Origin: Lineus longissimus
Lineage: Eukaryota > Nemertea > Pilidiophora > Heteronemertea > Lineidae
Reading direction: 5' to 3'
DNA length: 64,000 nucleotides
Assembly: GCF_910592395.1 (NCBI RefSeq)
Contig: NC_088314.1
Coordinates: forward strand, 12,834,001 to 12,898,000
In this document: piece by piece, positions 12,712 through 24,657 of the stretch
Layout: every line of letters begins with the position of its first letter
Numbering within the stretch: position 1 is the stretch's first letter
Position numbers and translations under genes: made by a program
The notes under the pieces: model-generated
What the model was told of the DNA's origin: nothing
The model's input: the letters and a program-made list of their open reading frames with translations, nothing else
Database searches by the model: none

Positions 12712-14060
12712 TCCTGCAATATAATGAGACTGTTCTTCTGACCAGAATGATGCCGATTGGAAAACTAGATCATACATACATGTCTAAATATATTTTTTAC
12801 TAATTTTGCTAATCCGAGGTCACGTGACCGACCTCAATAATTTAAAAACCAATTTGCATAATGTTTTATCCTGGAAATGAACTGTAGTCTTCTGCAAAGA
12901 AGTTCTAACTAAGGCTATGTAGGGGAGCCAAGTGCAAGAATTGTGCAAAAAAAAGGGTTTTTAGGTTACAAGTGCTATAAACATTTTTGGGTAGGTACAT
13001 CCATTCTATGAATTGAGGGGTTTGCCTAGCCATCTCTTGGAAACTCCTGTTGTGGACCATTATGAGACTCGAAAAAATACCCAAAACGTCATTTGTGTAT
13101 AGGAATCATTGAAGAATATCATCCGATGAGGTATCGTCTGAAAGGGTTTGGCCTAGGCTACGATTTGAAATAGATTGATTATTGACCACACCTTTATTTA
13201 GTAATTTAGATCAGCAGAGGTCAAAATGTTCTCCCGGAAGGGCCGAAGTAACAATCTAGGATGTCTCCGCATTAAAAGTCCTGGTGTGACCTTACCAACT
13301 GGAGCAATTGAATGAAATTAACACATATTTTTTATTTAAAAGAGTACCTTATTTTTGATAAATATAGTCTTAGGGTATTTAAGACTATCCCCATTTTGTT
13401 TATTGACAAAAAGAGTTCCCAAGAGAAATGGCTGAGTAGACCTCTCAATTCATATGTAGAATAGATTGGGCTACCAAAAAATGTTTAAGCTAAGGCACAC
13501 ATGACGAACAAAATGACATAAACATTTTGTTCAAGATGACCGTTGTGTGCATGCATGTGACAAAAACAAAAACATTTGTTCCTGGAGAATTTTTTTCGGA
13601 TATTTTTGTGGAAAACAGATATGCGCCAAATGTGAACATGGTCATCAGGCAATCGTTGATGACGCTCAGCATTTTTGACGTGACTCACTAGTGTCAAATG
13701 GTCCATCGTCTGTAGGTGTCGACGCTGAAAACATGACAAACAGCATGTCCCCTGGGCTCTTGAGCCCATTGTAAAATACTCGTATTGACCAGTGTTGTCG
13801 ATCGGCCCTTTTGGCACTTTGCAAGCTGCTTTGTTCGGGAGCCCATGGGACATCCTGTATGTATACATACTGTCGTGGTTCTTCTACTACAACCACCCCG
13901 CACCCTTGCACTGTTATGCCAATAAATAGCTTGTTTGTAATGTAGTGGGCAGCCAGAATGCCATTAGCAGGGGCACATTTTTTGTCCAAATTGTTTCGAC
14001 CACAATTAGTCCTGTGAATATCACTTTGATATACTTATGTATTTTATTTTATATTTTCAG
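12712..14060 (+). other. Rest of intron 2, no feature recognised
   Basis: Unique-looking non-coding sequence between R3 and the exon 3 acceptor (ATATTTTCAG ending at 14060). The open frames on the minus strand around 13485-13989 resemble nothing I know and look like chance. Confidence 0.4.
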
Positions 14061-14957
14061 ATGGGGCTTTGTCATCCATGGTGGTATTGATGGGTACAGC
14101 CGTTTGATGGTTTTTCTGTCCATTGCGTGCAACAATCGTGCAGCAACCGTGCTAAGATCTTTTCGGACTGCCACCTCAACATATGGAATACCATCAAGAG
14201 TAAGGGCGGATCGTGGAACAGAAAACAATGAAGTCGAGACCTATATGAACGTCAATCGTGGGATGAACAGAGGAAGCATGATTCGTGGCCGCTCTGTTCA
14301 TAATCAAAGGATTGAAAGATTTTGGCGTGACCTTTTCCACGGTTCGACTAATGTCTATTATGATCTTTTTTATTTTATGGAGGACTCTGGTATCCTTGAT
14401 ATAAATAACAATATCCATCGTTGGTCCCTTCAATATGTTTTTACACCTCGTATGCAGAGAAACATCACCATTTTCCAAAATCAGTGGAATAATCACCGAC
14501 TTTCCTCAGAACGTGGTCATACCCCTTGCCAACTTTATATTGAGGGTATTCTACGTCTGTAAGGTTCAGGACATTCTCATATCGATAATATGTTTTATGA
14601 CCATGGTAGTGATGACCATTTGGAGCCAAATGATCTTCCAGATTATGGTATTGATTGGGAAGGACCGACCGCAAACGAGACTGATACAGTTCATGTAGCT
14701 GACTCTGATTGTCCACTTTCTGCAGAACATTTTGGTCATTTGCAAGACTCCATTTCGCCTCTTGGAGAACCCTCAGATCGCTATGGTATCAGCATATATT
14801 TGAGTGTATTGTATTCAGTCATGAGTCACTGTTTGTTTCTTGAAAATATTTGTGTTTTTTCAACTGCCTGACCAATTACAGGCCCAGCCGAGCATCACGT
14901 GATCGACGAGTGGGCGTGTCTGATATCAATTTGTGTTCAACATTTTCATATATAGAG

Positions 14958-15165
14958 ATTAAGCACACTCCTTATATAAACAAAAAAATCCTTATATAAA
15001 CAAAAACCAGCAACTCCAACCAATCGGGCAAAGTATCAGTTACCTGGTCTGGATTCCTGTTATGAATTAAAATTCCAACAAAGTTGGTGAGAAGTCCCTC
15101 GTGTGTAGGAAGACACATGAGGGATTTTTCACCAACTTAGTTGGTTTTAAAATTAAGAACAGGTG
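14958..15165. repeat. Hairpin repeat, partly duplicated at 17404-17563
   Basis: About 15067-15157 forms a long imperfect hairpin around TTGGTGAGAAGTCCCTCGTGT and its complement, as in a small MITE. The segment GCACACTCCTTATATAAAC...GTTACCTGGTCTG...CCCTCGTGTGT recurs in direct orientation at 17404-17563, on the other side of the TIR element at 15434-17345. Confidence 0.6.
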
Positions 15166-15433
15166 CACAGGTGACTGGAAGTTAGACATAAAATCGAAAG
15201 ACATAAAATCCAGCAATATTTAGGTCCTGCACTATTTTTAGGCCAAAATAGATTTTATCTATTATTATTGTAAAAAGTATCAGTGAAAAGAGGAAAAGGA
15301 GAAGTCGATGGGATGATAGGAGGTTTTGGGCAAAACCGTGTATTATGAGAAGGTACAGCCTTGGCGGATATGTATAAGCCTGTATTGCGGGCCTCATTTG
15401 CATCTTTCCAAATACTAATCTGGTGATAAAGAA

Positions 15434-17345
15434 GGGGAGTCCCTAATCAGAGTTCCAAGTTCCATGAAGTTCCAAGTTCCAAGTTCCAAGTTCCAGGGGG
15501 GCTATCTCAACATGATTTAGGTGGTGCTTCGGAAATGTCAGTTGTTAATGTTTGGAAATTAAAGGGAAACAATGCTGTAGACGTCCTCCGATAGGTGGCT
15601 CTTGACCACATTTACCTTGTGATGCATATCGCTTAAAGGGGTCTGTCACTGGGAGTTAATGTTTAATAGAGGGAAACCATGCGATTTCCTCCGATAGGTG
15701 ACGCTTTAATACATTTACCTTGTGATGGAAGTGCGATGGGGGCAGCAATTCTTTTCAATGTGCTTTTAGCCTTGTCAGTGTTCTCCACACCATGCAACGG
15801 GGGGGGGGGGGTGTTTGTTGTGATGCTAATTTTTGGGGTTCTCCGTACTATTCAACAGAGGGGTGACAACTTTATATCTGATGGTAACCCTGTATCCCAC
15901 ACGTTTCGCTACAAAAATGTGGACGTTCTGTTTGTGATGCATATTCCGAACGGTCAGTGTTCTCCACAGAGTTTGCACCGAGAGGGAACAAAGAAGTTCT
16001 TTTTGAAGGGATGCGCCCCCAATCCCATTGCCCCAATCCTTCCTCTGACAATGTCTGCCAGGCCCATTATTAGGCTGGCCCAATTTCTTTTTTGTTTGCC
16101 GTCACCCCGACCGACCCACCAAAATCATGCATACCCAAAAGATTGTATTGGCATTTTAGTAATTTTCTTTAGCATCTTGGAGTTTTTCTATGGTTTTGCT
16201 AAAATCACTGAAAATTAAGAAAAACCCACTTACCCTGTATGAATACCTTTGGTAGGGTTACTGCAAACGGACAATTTATTTGGGCCAGCCTTAGCAAGCA
16301 TCTGAACACCTGCTGAGTTTGGGTACAGAAACAAGGCCTGGACTTAATTCAGGCTTCCTTACTCATCAATCAATCTTGACAGCTTATATGCAGATTCCTT
16401 TACCATCAAAGAGCATGTTTATAAGCAGTTGTAGTGACAAAATTGAAACTTCCTGTTCATCAAAGACAGGTGGAAAGGGTTTAATTAAATCTTATATAAT
16501 AATTATAATTCTAAGATGTATTTGTAAGGCATAAATAAAGGCAAGATTTATTCTCTTGTCGATGTTCTTGAGTTGAGGATTGCAACTGGGAGCGGATACA
16601 AACCCACGAGTCCTACCCACACTGCCTGGGGCTGCATGTAAGGTTATATAATATTACGCAATCAAAGGCATCACCTGGCTAGCTTTTTTATTATAATAGT
16701 ACATTGGTTCATTAATGGTGTGTTCACACTGGATGCGAATTGAAACCGAATTCCGTAGAGTGCTCTCCGGAATACGAAATGGAAATGCAAGTCACGTGCA
16801 AGGGAGTTGATTTTTCCCTATTCTATGGCATAACGAAAAACGATTTGAGTTAATGAGATCATTTAAATACATCAGTTAACTAGTTCGGAGCACTTGTTCC
16901 CGCGGTCAAAGGTCATTTTCCATGCGCCGGGCGCATGCGCAGTGCGATCGAAAACCTTAATTCGTATCAAGCGCGTCACACTTGAAATCTCAATACGGTT
17001 TCGTTGATTCGGATTAGCTGATTCGCATTCAATTCGGTTTAAGAACCGTGTTGGTTAAAGCGGATTGAGATCGGTATGAACCGAATTGAGTGTGACGCCC
17101 CAATACGTATCAACGTTTTAATTCGAATTCAATTCGTGTTAAAACCCCAGTGTGACCACGGCATTAGTGACCCAACCCAAGAAACTCCTTGGAAACATAT
17201 GTTGAGATAACTTTTGATAGGCCAGACGCATGCATTGTAACAATGTATCGCTGCAAATCATGAATTTTGGCATTGAATGCATTTCTGAGATGGCCCCTTG
17301 GAACTTGGAACTTCATGGAACTTGGAACTCTGATTAGGGAGTCCC
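15434..17345. mobile_element. TIR DNA transposon derivative, 8-bp target duplication
   Basis: The left end GGGAGTCCCTAATCAGAG is mirrored at the right end (one mismatch), and the match extends through repeated AAGTTCC units to about 45 bases. ATAAAGAA flanks both sides (15426-15433 and 17346-17353), with one extra G on the left. An 8-bp duplication suggests a hAT-type element. There is no transposase; open frames inside show no domain. A second MITE is nested at 16715-17163. A G run lies at 15800-15809. Confidence 0.7.
16715..17163. mobile_element. MITE with GTTCACACTGG termini
   Basis: Ends read ATGGTGTGTTCACACTGG and CCAGTGTGACCACGGCA, imperfect inverted repeats with a shared TTA on each side (16712-16714 and 17164-17166). 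A TTA duplication fits PIF/Harbinger-type MITEs. The interior is rich in GAATTC/AATTCG motifs in both orientations. Nested inside the 8-bp-duplication element. Confidence 0.6.
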
Positions 17346-17941
17346 ATAAAGAAAAGTCAAAATATGGCCCAACTATGTTGTTGACTGAATCACACGGGAA
17401 ATTTCTACCAGCACACTCCTTATATAAACAAAAAATTCCTTATAAAAACAAAAGATGCAATCCAGAAGGCAAAGTATCAGTTACCTGGTCTGCGTTGCAA
17501 ACACATTGGCCTATTCCTTTTATAAATTAAAATTCCAACTAAGTTGGTGAGAAATCCCTCGTGTGTACGCATTCCCCCCCCCCAACTTGTCATCAAATGT
17601 GACATCTCCTTCACCCCAGACACCAAGATCCAATAAGTTCCAAGTGGTTTTGACAAGTAGACAAATAAATATTTCTAATGACACCTTTTTCTAATCAATG
17701 CCATGTGTCTGAGGCTGGAGAAAATCACACTTTGGATCTTGGTATGGTTGACAAGCCCAAGAAGATTGGTGCCTAAATCCGCTTCAAATTGTTTTGCCAA
17801 ACATTCCCTGATTTATGGTGACGTGGGTTATCACTTCACTATTGGCGTTTGGGCCCTTCTGCGTCGAAGTTAGTAGAAATTGGTGGTCCAAGGAGATTGG
17901 GCATGTTGCCTATTTAAAAATTTGTTATCATTGTTTTTCAG

Positions 17942-18080
17942 GCAGTGCTGTTTATGATGACATTCAAACGACCATAGCCTCATTTGGTTTAGCAACTCAG
18001 AGTGTGGTTCAGAACCTGGCTCCCGGAAATATTCCTGTGATGTCTGTGCAACTAGCCGATAATTTTCAAGTGCAGAGGGT
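17942..18080 (+). CDS. Possible orphan exon upstream of the UBX-HECT gene
   Basis: A polypyrimidine tract and TTTTCAG precede an open stretch reading AVYDDIQTTIASFGLATQSV, then VVQNLAPGNIPVMSVQLADN. Composition looks coding and the frame is clean. The donor is uncertain: GTGACC at 18081 or GTAAG near 18130, and the second would join badly to the next known exon at 31226. It is on the same strand as, and between, the integrase gene and the HECT gene, so it could belong to either. No domain is recognised. Confidence 0.4.
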
Positions 18081-18155
18081 GACCACGCCAATTAACCGAA
18101 AAAAAACGAAAACGAAAAAATTAAAAATCTGTAAGAACCATCAAACTCAAGATTA

Positions 18156-19780
18156 CGGCAGCAGATTAGTGCCATAAAAAATATTAAAAATAAAATATTA
18201 TCTCGTTATTACGAGATCTTTTCTCGTTATTACGCGATGTTATCTCGTTATTACGCGATCTTTTCTCGTTATTACGAGATCTTTTCTCGTTATTACGCGA
18301 TGTTATCTCGTTATTACGCGATCTTTTCTCGTTATTACGAGATCTTTTCTCGTTATTACGCGATGTTATCTCGTTATTACGCGATCTTTTCTCGTTATTA
18401 CGAGATCTTTTCTCGTTATTACGCGATCTTTTCTCGTTATTACGCGATCTTTTCTCGTTATTACGAGATCTTTTCTCGTTATTACGCGATGTTATCTCGT
18501 TATTACGCCATCTTTTCTCGTTATTACGAGATCTTTTCTCGTTATTACGCGATCTTTTCTCGTTATTACGAGATGTTATCTCGTTATTACGCGATGATGG
18601 TATATGGGTCTATAAAGTACGGACCTTTCCCGCGCTTGATCCTGAGCTTTAGGTCTCGTTAGGGAGTTTTTCCCAAATGTACGCGATGATGACGTGCCCC
18701 ATTAACAGGACGTAACATCTATTTTAAAATGCGTTTCCAAAGTGAATGCATGAGGACAACCCATTTGTGTCGTATATCACTGGAAACGCCCGATTCCCCT
18801 GATTCTGCAGGATGTTAAATCGGGCATTTTATTTCTTTAAATAAATGATAAGCGTCGCATTTGCTCCTAGCTCTGTTCACCATCCCAAATGGCAATATTG
18901 CCAATTGGGCCGGACAATCACGAAAACCCCCAAATATTATACATTTCTTCCTGAATAATTCTTACAGAGACCATTCTCCCATGAAAGACAGTTGCTTACG
19001 CTACACAAAAATCAAAAAAAAAATCGAGGGTCAACCATTGAACTTTTGAGATATGTTGAATTTTGCACAAATCAGCGAAAAACGCACCAACTGGTACTGG
19101 ACGGCATTTCAACACGGGGCCGACGCACATCCCAAGTTCAGTGTACACATACGTCGGCAACAACAGTATAAATGCGTAGTTTCTTGTTAGTCGCCTATTG
19201 AGTAGCGCTCTAGGTTTCAGAAACTCCAAAAAAACATGTCTTTGCCATAACAACTGCTGAATCAACGCTGACATACTGTAAGGACCGAGAAATCAATGAT
19301 TTTAAGAACTACGGTTAGGGCTTGGCCGCGCATGAATAAAAAAACAACTCCCTAATGAGACCTTAATCCTCGATGTTGCGTGCACTTTCGCATCTCGTAA
19401 TAACGAGAAAAGATCTCGTAATAACGAGATAACATCTCGTAATAACGAGAAAAGATCTCGTAATAACGAGAAAAGATCGCGTAATAACGAGAAAAGATCG
19501 CGTAATAACGAGAAAAGATCTCGTAATAACGCGATAACATCTCGTAATAACGAGAAAAGATCTCGTAATAACGAGATAACATCTCGTAATAACGAGAAAA
19601 GATCGCGTAATAACGAGAAAAGATCTCGTAATAACGCGATAACATCTCGTAATAACGAGAAAAGATCGCGTAATAACGAGAAAAGATCTCGTAATAACGC
19701 GATAACATCGCGTAATAACGAGAAAAGATCTCGTAATAACGAGATAATATTTTATTTTTTTTGGCACTAATCTGCTGCCG
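18156..19780. mobile_element. TIR element with palindromic minisatellite ends
   Basis: Ends are CGGCAGCAGATTAGTGCCA and its complement, with TA on both sides (18154-18155 and 19781-19782). Just inside each end is a tandem array of 21-base units built on TCTCGTTATTACGAGA, itself a palindrome: 18201-18594 on the left and 19392-19746 inverted on the right. A 711-bp MITE (18652-19362) is nested between the arrays. A TA duplication fits a mariner-type MITE. Repeated FSRYYA-like open frames are artefacts of the array. Confidence 0.7.
18652..19362. mobile_element. MITE with GGTCTCGTTAGGGAG ends, copy 1
   Basis: Begins GGTCTCGTTAGGGAGTTTTT and ends ACTCCCTAATGAGACC, flanked by TTA on both sides. About 95 percent or more identical by eye to 20031-20743 in the same orientation. 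Nested in the minisatellite-ended element. Confidence 0.75.
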
Positions 19781-20030
19781 TACAAGATCACCTGTCTAGA
19801 TGGGGCATGGCGATTTAGCGGATTCTGCGGAACCTGCGGAATCTGGGCGGAATCAGCATAAAAACAGCTCGAGAATATCGATATTATGATAAATTATCCT
19901 TATAATAAATATTTGTAATATTCCATAACTGTTAAATTGTCTAAACCGCTAAGATTATCAAGCATTTCGGAAAAACCCCAACATGCATGAAAAAAATGTC
20001 TGCATTCTATTATCGGACGATTTCCACATT

Positions 20031-20743
20031 GGTCTCGTTAGGGAGTTTTTCCCAAATGTACGCGATGATGACGTGCCCCATTAAACAGGACGTAACATCT
20101 ATTTTAAAATGCGTTTCCTAAGTGAATGCATCGGGACAACCCATTTGTGTCGTATATCACTGGAAACGCCCGATTCCCCTGATTCTGCAGGATGTTAAAT
20201 CGGGCATTTTATTTCTTTAAATAAATCATAAGCGTCACATTTGCTCCTAGCTCTGTTCACCATCCCAAATGGCAATATTGCCAATTGGGCCGGACAATCA
20301 CGAAAAACCCCAAATATTATACATTTCTTCCTGAATAATTCTTACAGTGGCCATTCTCCCATTAAAGACAGTTGCTTACGCTACACAAAAATCAAAAAAA
20401 AATCGAGGGTCAACCATTGAACTTTTGAGATGTTGAATTTTGCATAAATCAGCGAAAAACGCACCAACTGGCACTGGACGGCATTTCAACACGGGGCCAA
20501 CGCACATCCCATGCAAGTTCAGTGTACACATACGTCGGCAACAACAGTATAAATGCGTAGTTTCTTGTTAGCCGCCTATTGAGTAGCGCTCTAGGTTTCA
20601 GAAACTCCAAAAAAACATGTCTTTGCCAAAACAACTGCTGAATCAACACTGACATACTGTAAGGACCGAGAAATCAATGATTTTAGGAACTACGGTTAGG
20701 GCTTGGCCGCGCATGAATACAAAAAAACCTCCCTAATGAGACC
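20031..20743. mobile_element. MITE with GGTCTCGTTAGGGAG ends, copy 2
   Basis: Same ends as copy 1, flanked by ATT on both sides (20028-20030 and 20744-20746). Two copies with TTA and ATT duplications show a 3-bp target duplication rich in A/T but not limited to TWA. Confidence 0.75.
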
Positions 20744-21571
20744 ATTGACCGTTATCTATAACCCAGGCCGAGTTGTAATGGGCCGAGTTCGCCCGTAATC
20801 GTGTAAGTCGTTACACACCCGAAAAACACACGTCATTTTCGCTCATTCATTAATTTGTTAATATCGTGCAGAATACAATAGGGACGGACACTTTTTCCAG
20901 GGGACATTTTAAACTTCTACACTGGCCTGGTTGACACGTCTCTCTTTATTTTACAACATCGCAAAATTGTGCACGAGCAACATACGATTGCCTTGATGAT
21001 CCATCATTAAGATATTCAAGTCACATGATGACTGATGATGTCCAGGACTCCCAAATAGACCCTGTGACCTTTTTAAACCCGAAAACTCCTTTCCAGCCCA
21101 TAACGTTTCCACAAAAGCAGTTTTCTGGCCAGTATTTTCATAATAATATGTAATAGCCATCAAAAGCACACCACCCAATCTTCCCCTAAACAGCATTATA
21201 TTCTTGTTGACCATAATTTGACCTTGGAGTTGAACCCATCAGTCAGTATGAACCTGGCTGGCTATAGACTAAGTTGGTCGGTTGAAAATCGGTTCATTTT
21301 TTGGTGGCAATTGGCCCATACATGTATGATTGAATTTGACGTGCTGACCTCGGCCTCTGCCCTTATGACCTTGGCCTTTGACCAATTTGAACTTCAGTCA
21401 CACTTGCATAACCCGTACCAAGTTTGGTGACAATATGTGTATTGGCATTAGTCATGAACATTACCTGCTTGTTTTCCGTTGCTATTGGAAAATGTGTGCA
21501 CGATGTTCATTTTTCGTATTGTAAATGTAGAGGATTTTATTTATGGCACTTATTTGCAGAGAACTCAGTTT
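20744..21571. repeat. Degenerate repeat-rich interval
   Basis: No gene. At 21210-21430 there are repeated TGACCTTGG and TTTGACC words reminiscent of diverged R-type or similar interspersed repeats, too decayed to delimit. Confidence 0.35.
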
Positions 21572-21886
21572 TAGCTCACCTGTCAAGGTGCACAAAGCTG
21601 CCCGTAGGCAACTTCTACGAAGTTTCGGCCTGATTTGGTTTCAAATATGGCCACTACATGCAAATTCCAAAATTTTTAACTCAAACTAGATGTCCTAGGA
21701 TTATGATATCTGGAGACATACCTAATCAGCAAATATCGGCTTGATCAGATTTCAAATATCGCCACCAGGGGGCAAAGTAAAAAATTCTTCTTTTGCCTAA
21801 ACTTTAATGCCAACAAATAAAAATATATGATGTGTTGGTATTGCCCACAAATTTCAACCCGATCAAATTCCAAATATGGCAAAGTC
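21572..21886 (-). mobile_element. Helentron-like element R4, left part
   Basis: Begins TTTTAGCTCACCTGT and includes a CCACCAGGGGGC block (21762-21773). It is cut at 21886/21887 by the DIRS-like element and resumes at 30937. Its GCTCACCTGT pairs with ACAGGTGAGC at the far end (about 31076-31085). Confidence 0.7.
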
Positions 21887-21903
21887 CATTTTGTGTCATT
21901 CAA

Positions 21904-22075
21904 ACTTACCTATGGAACACTTTTGCATGTTACTCCATTTGGGCTCAAACACAAGAGTATCCCTTTAATTTTCTAAAGGGAGAACTGAGTTAACAGCTCG
22001 GCCGCCAGGCGGCGCCCTGACCGATCCCGCGAGATCGCGCCGATCTCATGCCGCCATATTCAGTCTTTACTCTTG
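21904..22075 (+). repeat. DIRS left inverted terminal repeat
   Basis: Runs from CTTACCTATGGAACACTTTT to CATATTCAGTCTTTACTCTTG and is the complement of 30719-30897 with few mismatches. Confidence 0.88.
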
Positions 22076-22369
22076 TGCTTCTACGAAGCACATCGTTTTT
22101 TCAAAGCTGCCGTGAATTCGATTTAAAACCAAATTCAACCAGCCAAGTCTAGACGATTTTTGGGTTCATTCACCTACGGAGTAGACCGCCAAACTAATCT
22201 TGGCATTAGTATTGTCCAGTCTATTTAATTATAGACCTTTCTTAGCTAGCTTAGTCGACCCGGCTCCATTATTTTGATCTTGGTAGGGTAGATTTACGTA
22301 GGCTATTCTCCTCTCTATTGTAATGAACAAGACTCAGATCCATTGCAATAGTGTTTAATTCAAGTAGGC

Positions 22370-23206
22370 ATGTTTTCCTTTCCATTAATAATTGCGTCCT
22401 TTCTGGCCTACTTGGGGTTCCCAGTGTTTTTATTGTCATTGGTACCATTTTTTATATGGCGTACCCCTCCGACGTTATCCTTTGTCTCACCACAAAGGAC
22501 TGCGTCTGGTGGCGGGAAACGGGCCGCGAAGACGCCTAAACCCTCTTCCGGTTCCGTTTCCGGGCATATAACCCGGAGGTCTACCAAACCTCCCGCCACC
22601 ACCCCTTCCGTCAGCCGAGTTCCGGTTCCGGCCGCGGCTGCGAAGGATGCGGGATCAGACATTATCAATGTCTGTGGTCCCAAGGGAGACTTACATCCAG
22701 TAAGTCTCCAAGGGTTTAATATACCCCAGACCTCAGGGAACCTTCCGGTTCCTCTGTCGTCCGCTCCCCCGAGTACAAGCCCTTTGTACCCGCGGGAGCA
22801 CCCTGCTTCCGGTCCGCCGATTGCAGTTCCGGTTGCTGACGCGGGTTCCCGTTTATCAGTTACCGAAGACTCTACTGGGGGTTTTTCTCAGTCTTTACTG
22901 CGAAATAACCCCAGTCCTCACGGACACAGTAGAGTAGGGACGGACTTTATAACGCCACCTCCGAAACGCCATGCGTCTTCGGTAACAGCGTTTCCGCTCC
23001 CCGTACCTCCTTCTAAAGGGCAACCGGTAGCTCCATACCGGCGAAGGAGTTACGGGCATTTCCGGTTTCGGACTTCGTCCTGCCGGAAATGCAGGCACCT
23101 CCCTACGTTGGCCAACCTCTTAGGTGGAGCCAACCGGAAGTGCCACCCCCTCCTCGTAGCAGAGGCGTCGTTCCAATGGAACGAGCTACCCAGAGGGGAC
23201 ATCTGA
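22370..23206 (+). pseudogene. DIRS gag-like ORF, 5' part
   Basis: Opens at an ATG at 22370, shortly after the left repeat. The first ~30 residues are hydrophobic; the rest is rich in Pro, Ser and basic residues (for example RTPPTLSFVS, TPPPKRHASS). The frame drifts around 23010-23040, where the frame of the next ORF (ELRAFPVSDFVLPEMQ) takes over. I see no known domain; assignment as gag rests on position and composition. Confidence 0.6.
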
Positions 23207-24657
23207 ACTCTGGTTCAGAATATGGGCATCTTCCGCTTCCGGAAGACCCATTCGCCCGTACATACGGCTTCGAGGGTTCGCTTATGCACTCACCCTCGCC
23301 TCAACCGCCCGTCGTTGAGAGAAGCCGCACGTCGGGTCCGGAACCCGAGTCGGGCCAGCAACTGTCCCAGCTCATCCAGATGGTAGCGGGTCTTACTGAT
23401 AGACTCAGCCATCTGGAGCAGGGTTCCGGTTCCTCTGGTGCGCCTTGTCCCATCGGATACCCACCATCCGACTCCTCTATATTAGAGGAATTTTCTGAGA
23501 ACGAGAGTTCTCAGCCAGGCTACCGCTCCCCCAATCAGGAGGAGCTGTCACCAGAGGAGGCCAGTATCTTGTCGGATATGAGGACACTCAGATCCTTGAT
23601 CAGAGCGTACCTCCCGCAGGATCTGTGCCCTACCCCGCCGGAACTGCCAGCCTTATCAACACCGACCTTTTCACTTTGGGGACAGGAAGTGGATCCCAAT
23701 CCACAGGTTTCTCAGGGCTCCACTCGGGCACTTGAATTCCTTCCTCCCTCCCCGTCGGTGGTAGCAGTCTCTGAACTTTTGGAGCGTACAATCAGAGACT
23801 CCCAAGGCGCCCACCAACGTACTTCCATCCCTGTCCTTCCGGCAGTCGGACCGGAAGCTTGGTGTAAACCGGGGAAGTTTTTCACGGCACAACTTCCTCC
23901 CGTTAGGCAGTACCGCGCTGACTATTATCGAGTCAGCTCGGCCGGCTGTCCAGCTGCAGCATCGACTTCCATATTAAAGGACGATGTACAGCTGGACCAA
24001 CTTGTGCCTAGGGTGACCTCCTCCACGGCTTACCGAGACCTTAGAGCACAAGAGGGTCTGGCCAAAAACACGTTAGCGGTGCTCTCCTACGCAGAGCACA
24101 CTAACCTGGCCCTAGCCAGATCCCTAAAGGATAATGAGTCACTATCTGATGACACAAAATCGCTTGTGACATCCTTGTCACATTCGATTAGGCACGCTAT
24201 TGCTCTGTCCGCCAAGACCGCAGCAAATAGCGTCCTACTCCGTAGAGACGCCGCACTGGGCTCTCTCAATGTCATCAGATCCCTCCAGCTGGAAGGGGCC
24301 TTAAGAACCGCTCCTATGGACGGTTCTTTCCTGTTCGCAGATTCTGTACAAGAGGCGGCTCAAGCACAGAAAGATTGGGACAAATTATATGCCCCCACTG
24401 CGACACAGAGGGCCAATACCTCTCTACCTAACGCTAGAAAGATAAAGAGGCCCCAGCAGGCATCGGGTTCAATCCCGTCTGCCAGGCAGGTCCTGCCTAG
24501 GCCTACCCCGCCTAGTCAGCCTGCTCCTGCTGGATCCTTCCGACGGGAAGCGGAGGGTCGCCGGACTGGAAAGAGGAAAAATACTTCCTCTAACCAGGGT
24601 GGATCCGGTCCGACTAGGCACTCCTTTCGTCCAAGGGGTGCAAGCCGGAAGAAGTGA
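23089..24657 (+). pseudogene. DIRS gag-like ORF, 3' part
   Basis: Continues the gag region in another frame. It contains an acidic/Ser-rich segment with a short heptad-like stretch (SQLIQMVAGLTDRLSHLEQG), an alpha-helical core (residues ~260-430, around YRVSSAGCPAAAS and RHAIALSAKTAAN) and a basic, Arg/Lys-rich tail (GKRKNTSSNQGG). A basic C end is typical of nucleic-acid-binding gags in DIRS elements. Stop TGA at 24655-24657. The RT reading begins in an overlapping frame. Confidence 0.65.

Larger units (their letters stand above)
9380..14871 (+). pseudogene. Integrase-core (DDE) gene, three exons, one in-frame stop
   Basis: Three exons join in phase. Exon 1 (9380-9559) ends AG|GTAAGT and encodes a helix-turn-helix (VPRIAAMLHVSVSTVRRRL). 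Exon 2 (10720-11010) follows TTTCAG and ends AG|GTATGT, reaching GPNSLWHIDGNHKLIR; its Asp is probably the first catalytic acid. Exon 3 (14061-14871) follows TTTTCAG with HGGIDGYSRLMVFL, then RVRADRGTEN (second acid), GRSVHNQRIERFWRDLF (candidate Glu) and a QWNNHRLSSERGHTP tail. This is the layout of animal integrase-core proteins related to retroviral/IS3-type integrases. At 14560-14562 a TAA interrupts the frame, which then stays open for 103 codons (DYGIDWEGP...) to a stop at 14869-14871. The continued family-like sequence shows the TAA is a late nonsense change or a sequence error. R3 sits in intron 2. Any exon 5' of 9380 is not identified. Confidence 0.85.

Noticed and set aside
13485-13989. 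Minus-strand ORFs in intron 2
   Set aside because: Overlapping frames with no recognisable motif, no splice context and no repeat match.
18237-19791. Long open frames of FSRYYA/VITRSFL repeats on both strands
   Set aside because: They are translations of the palindromic 21-bp array; a period divisible by three keeps all frames open.
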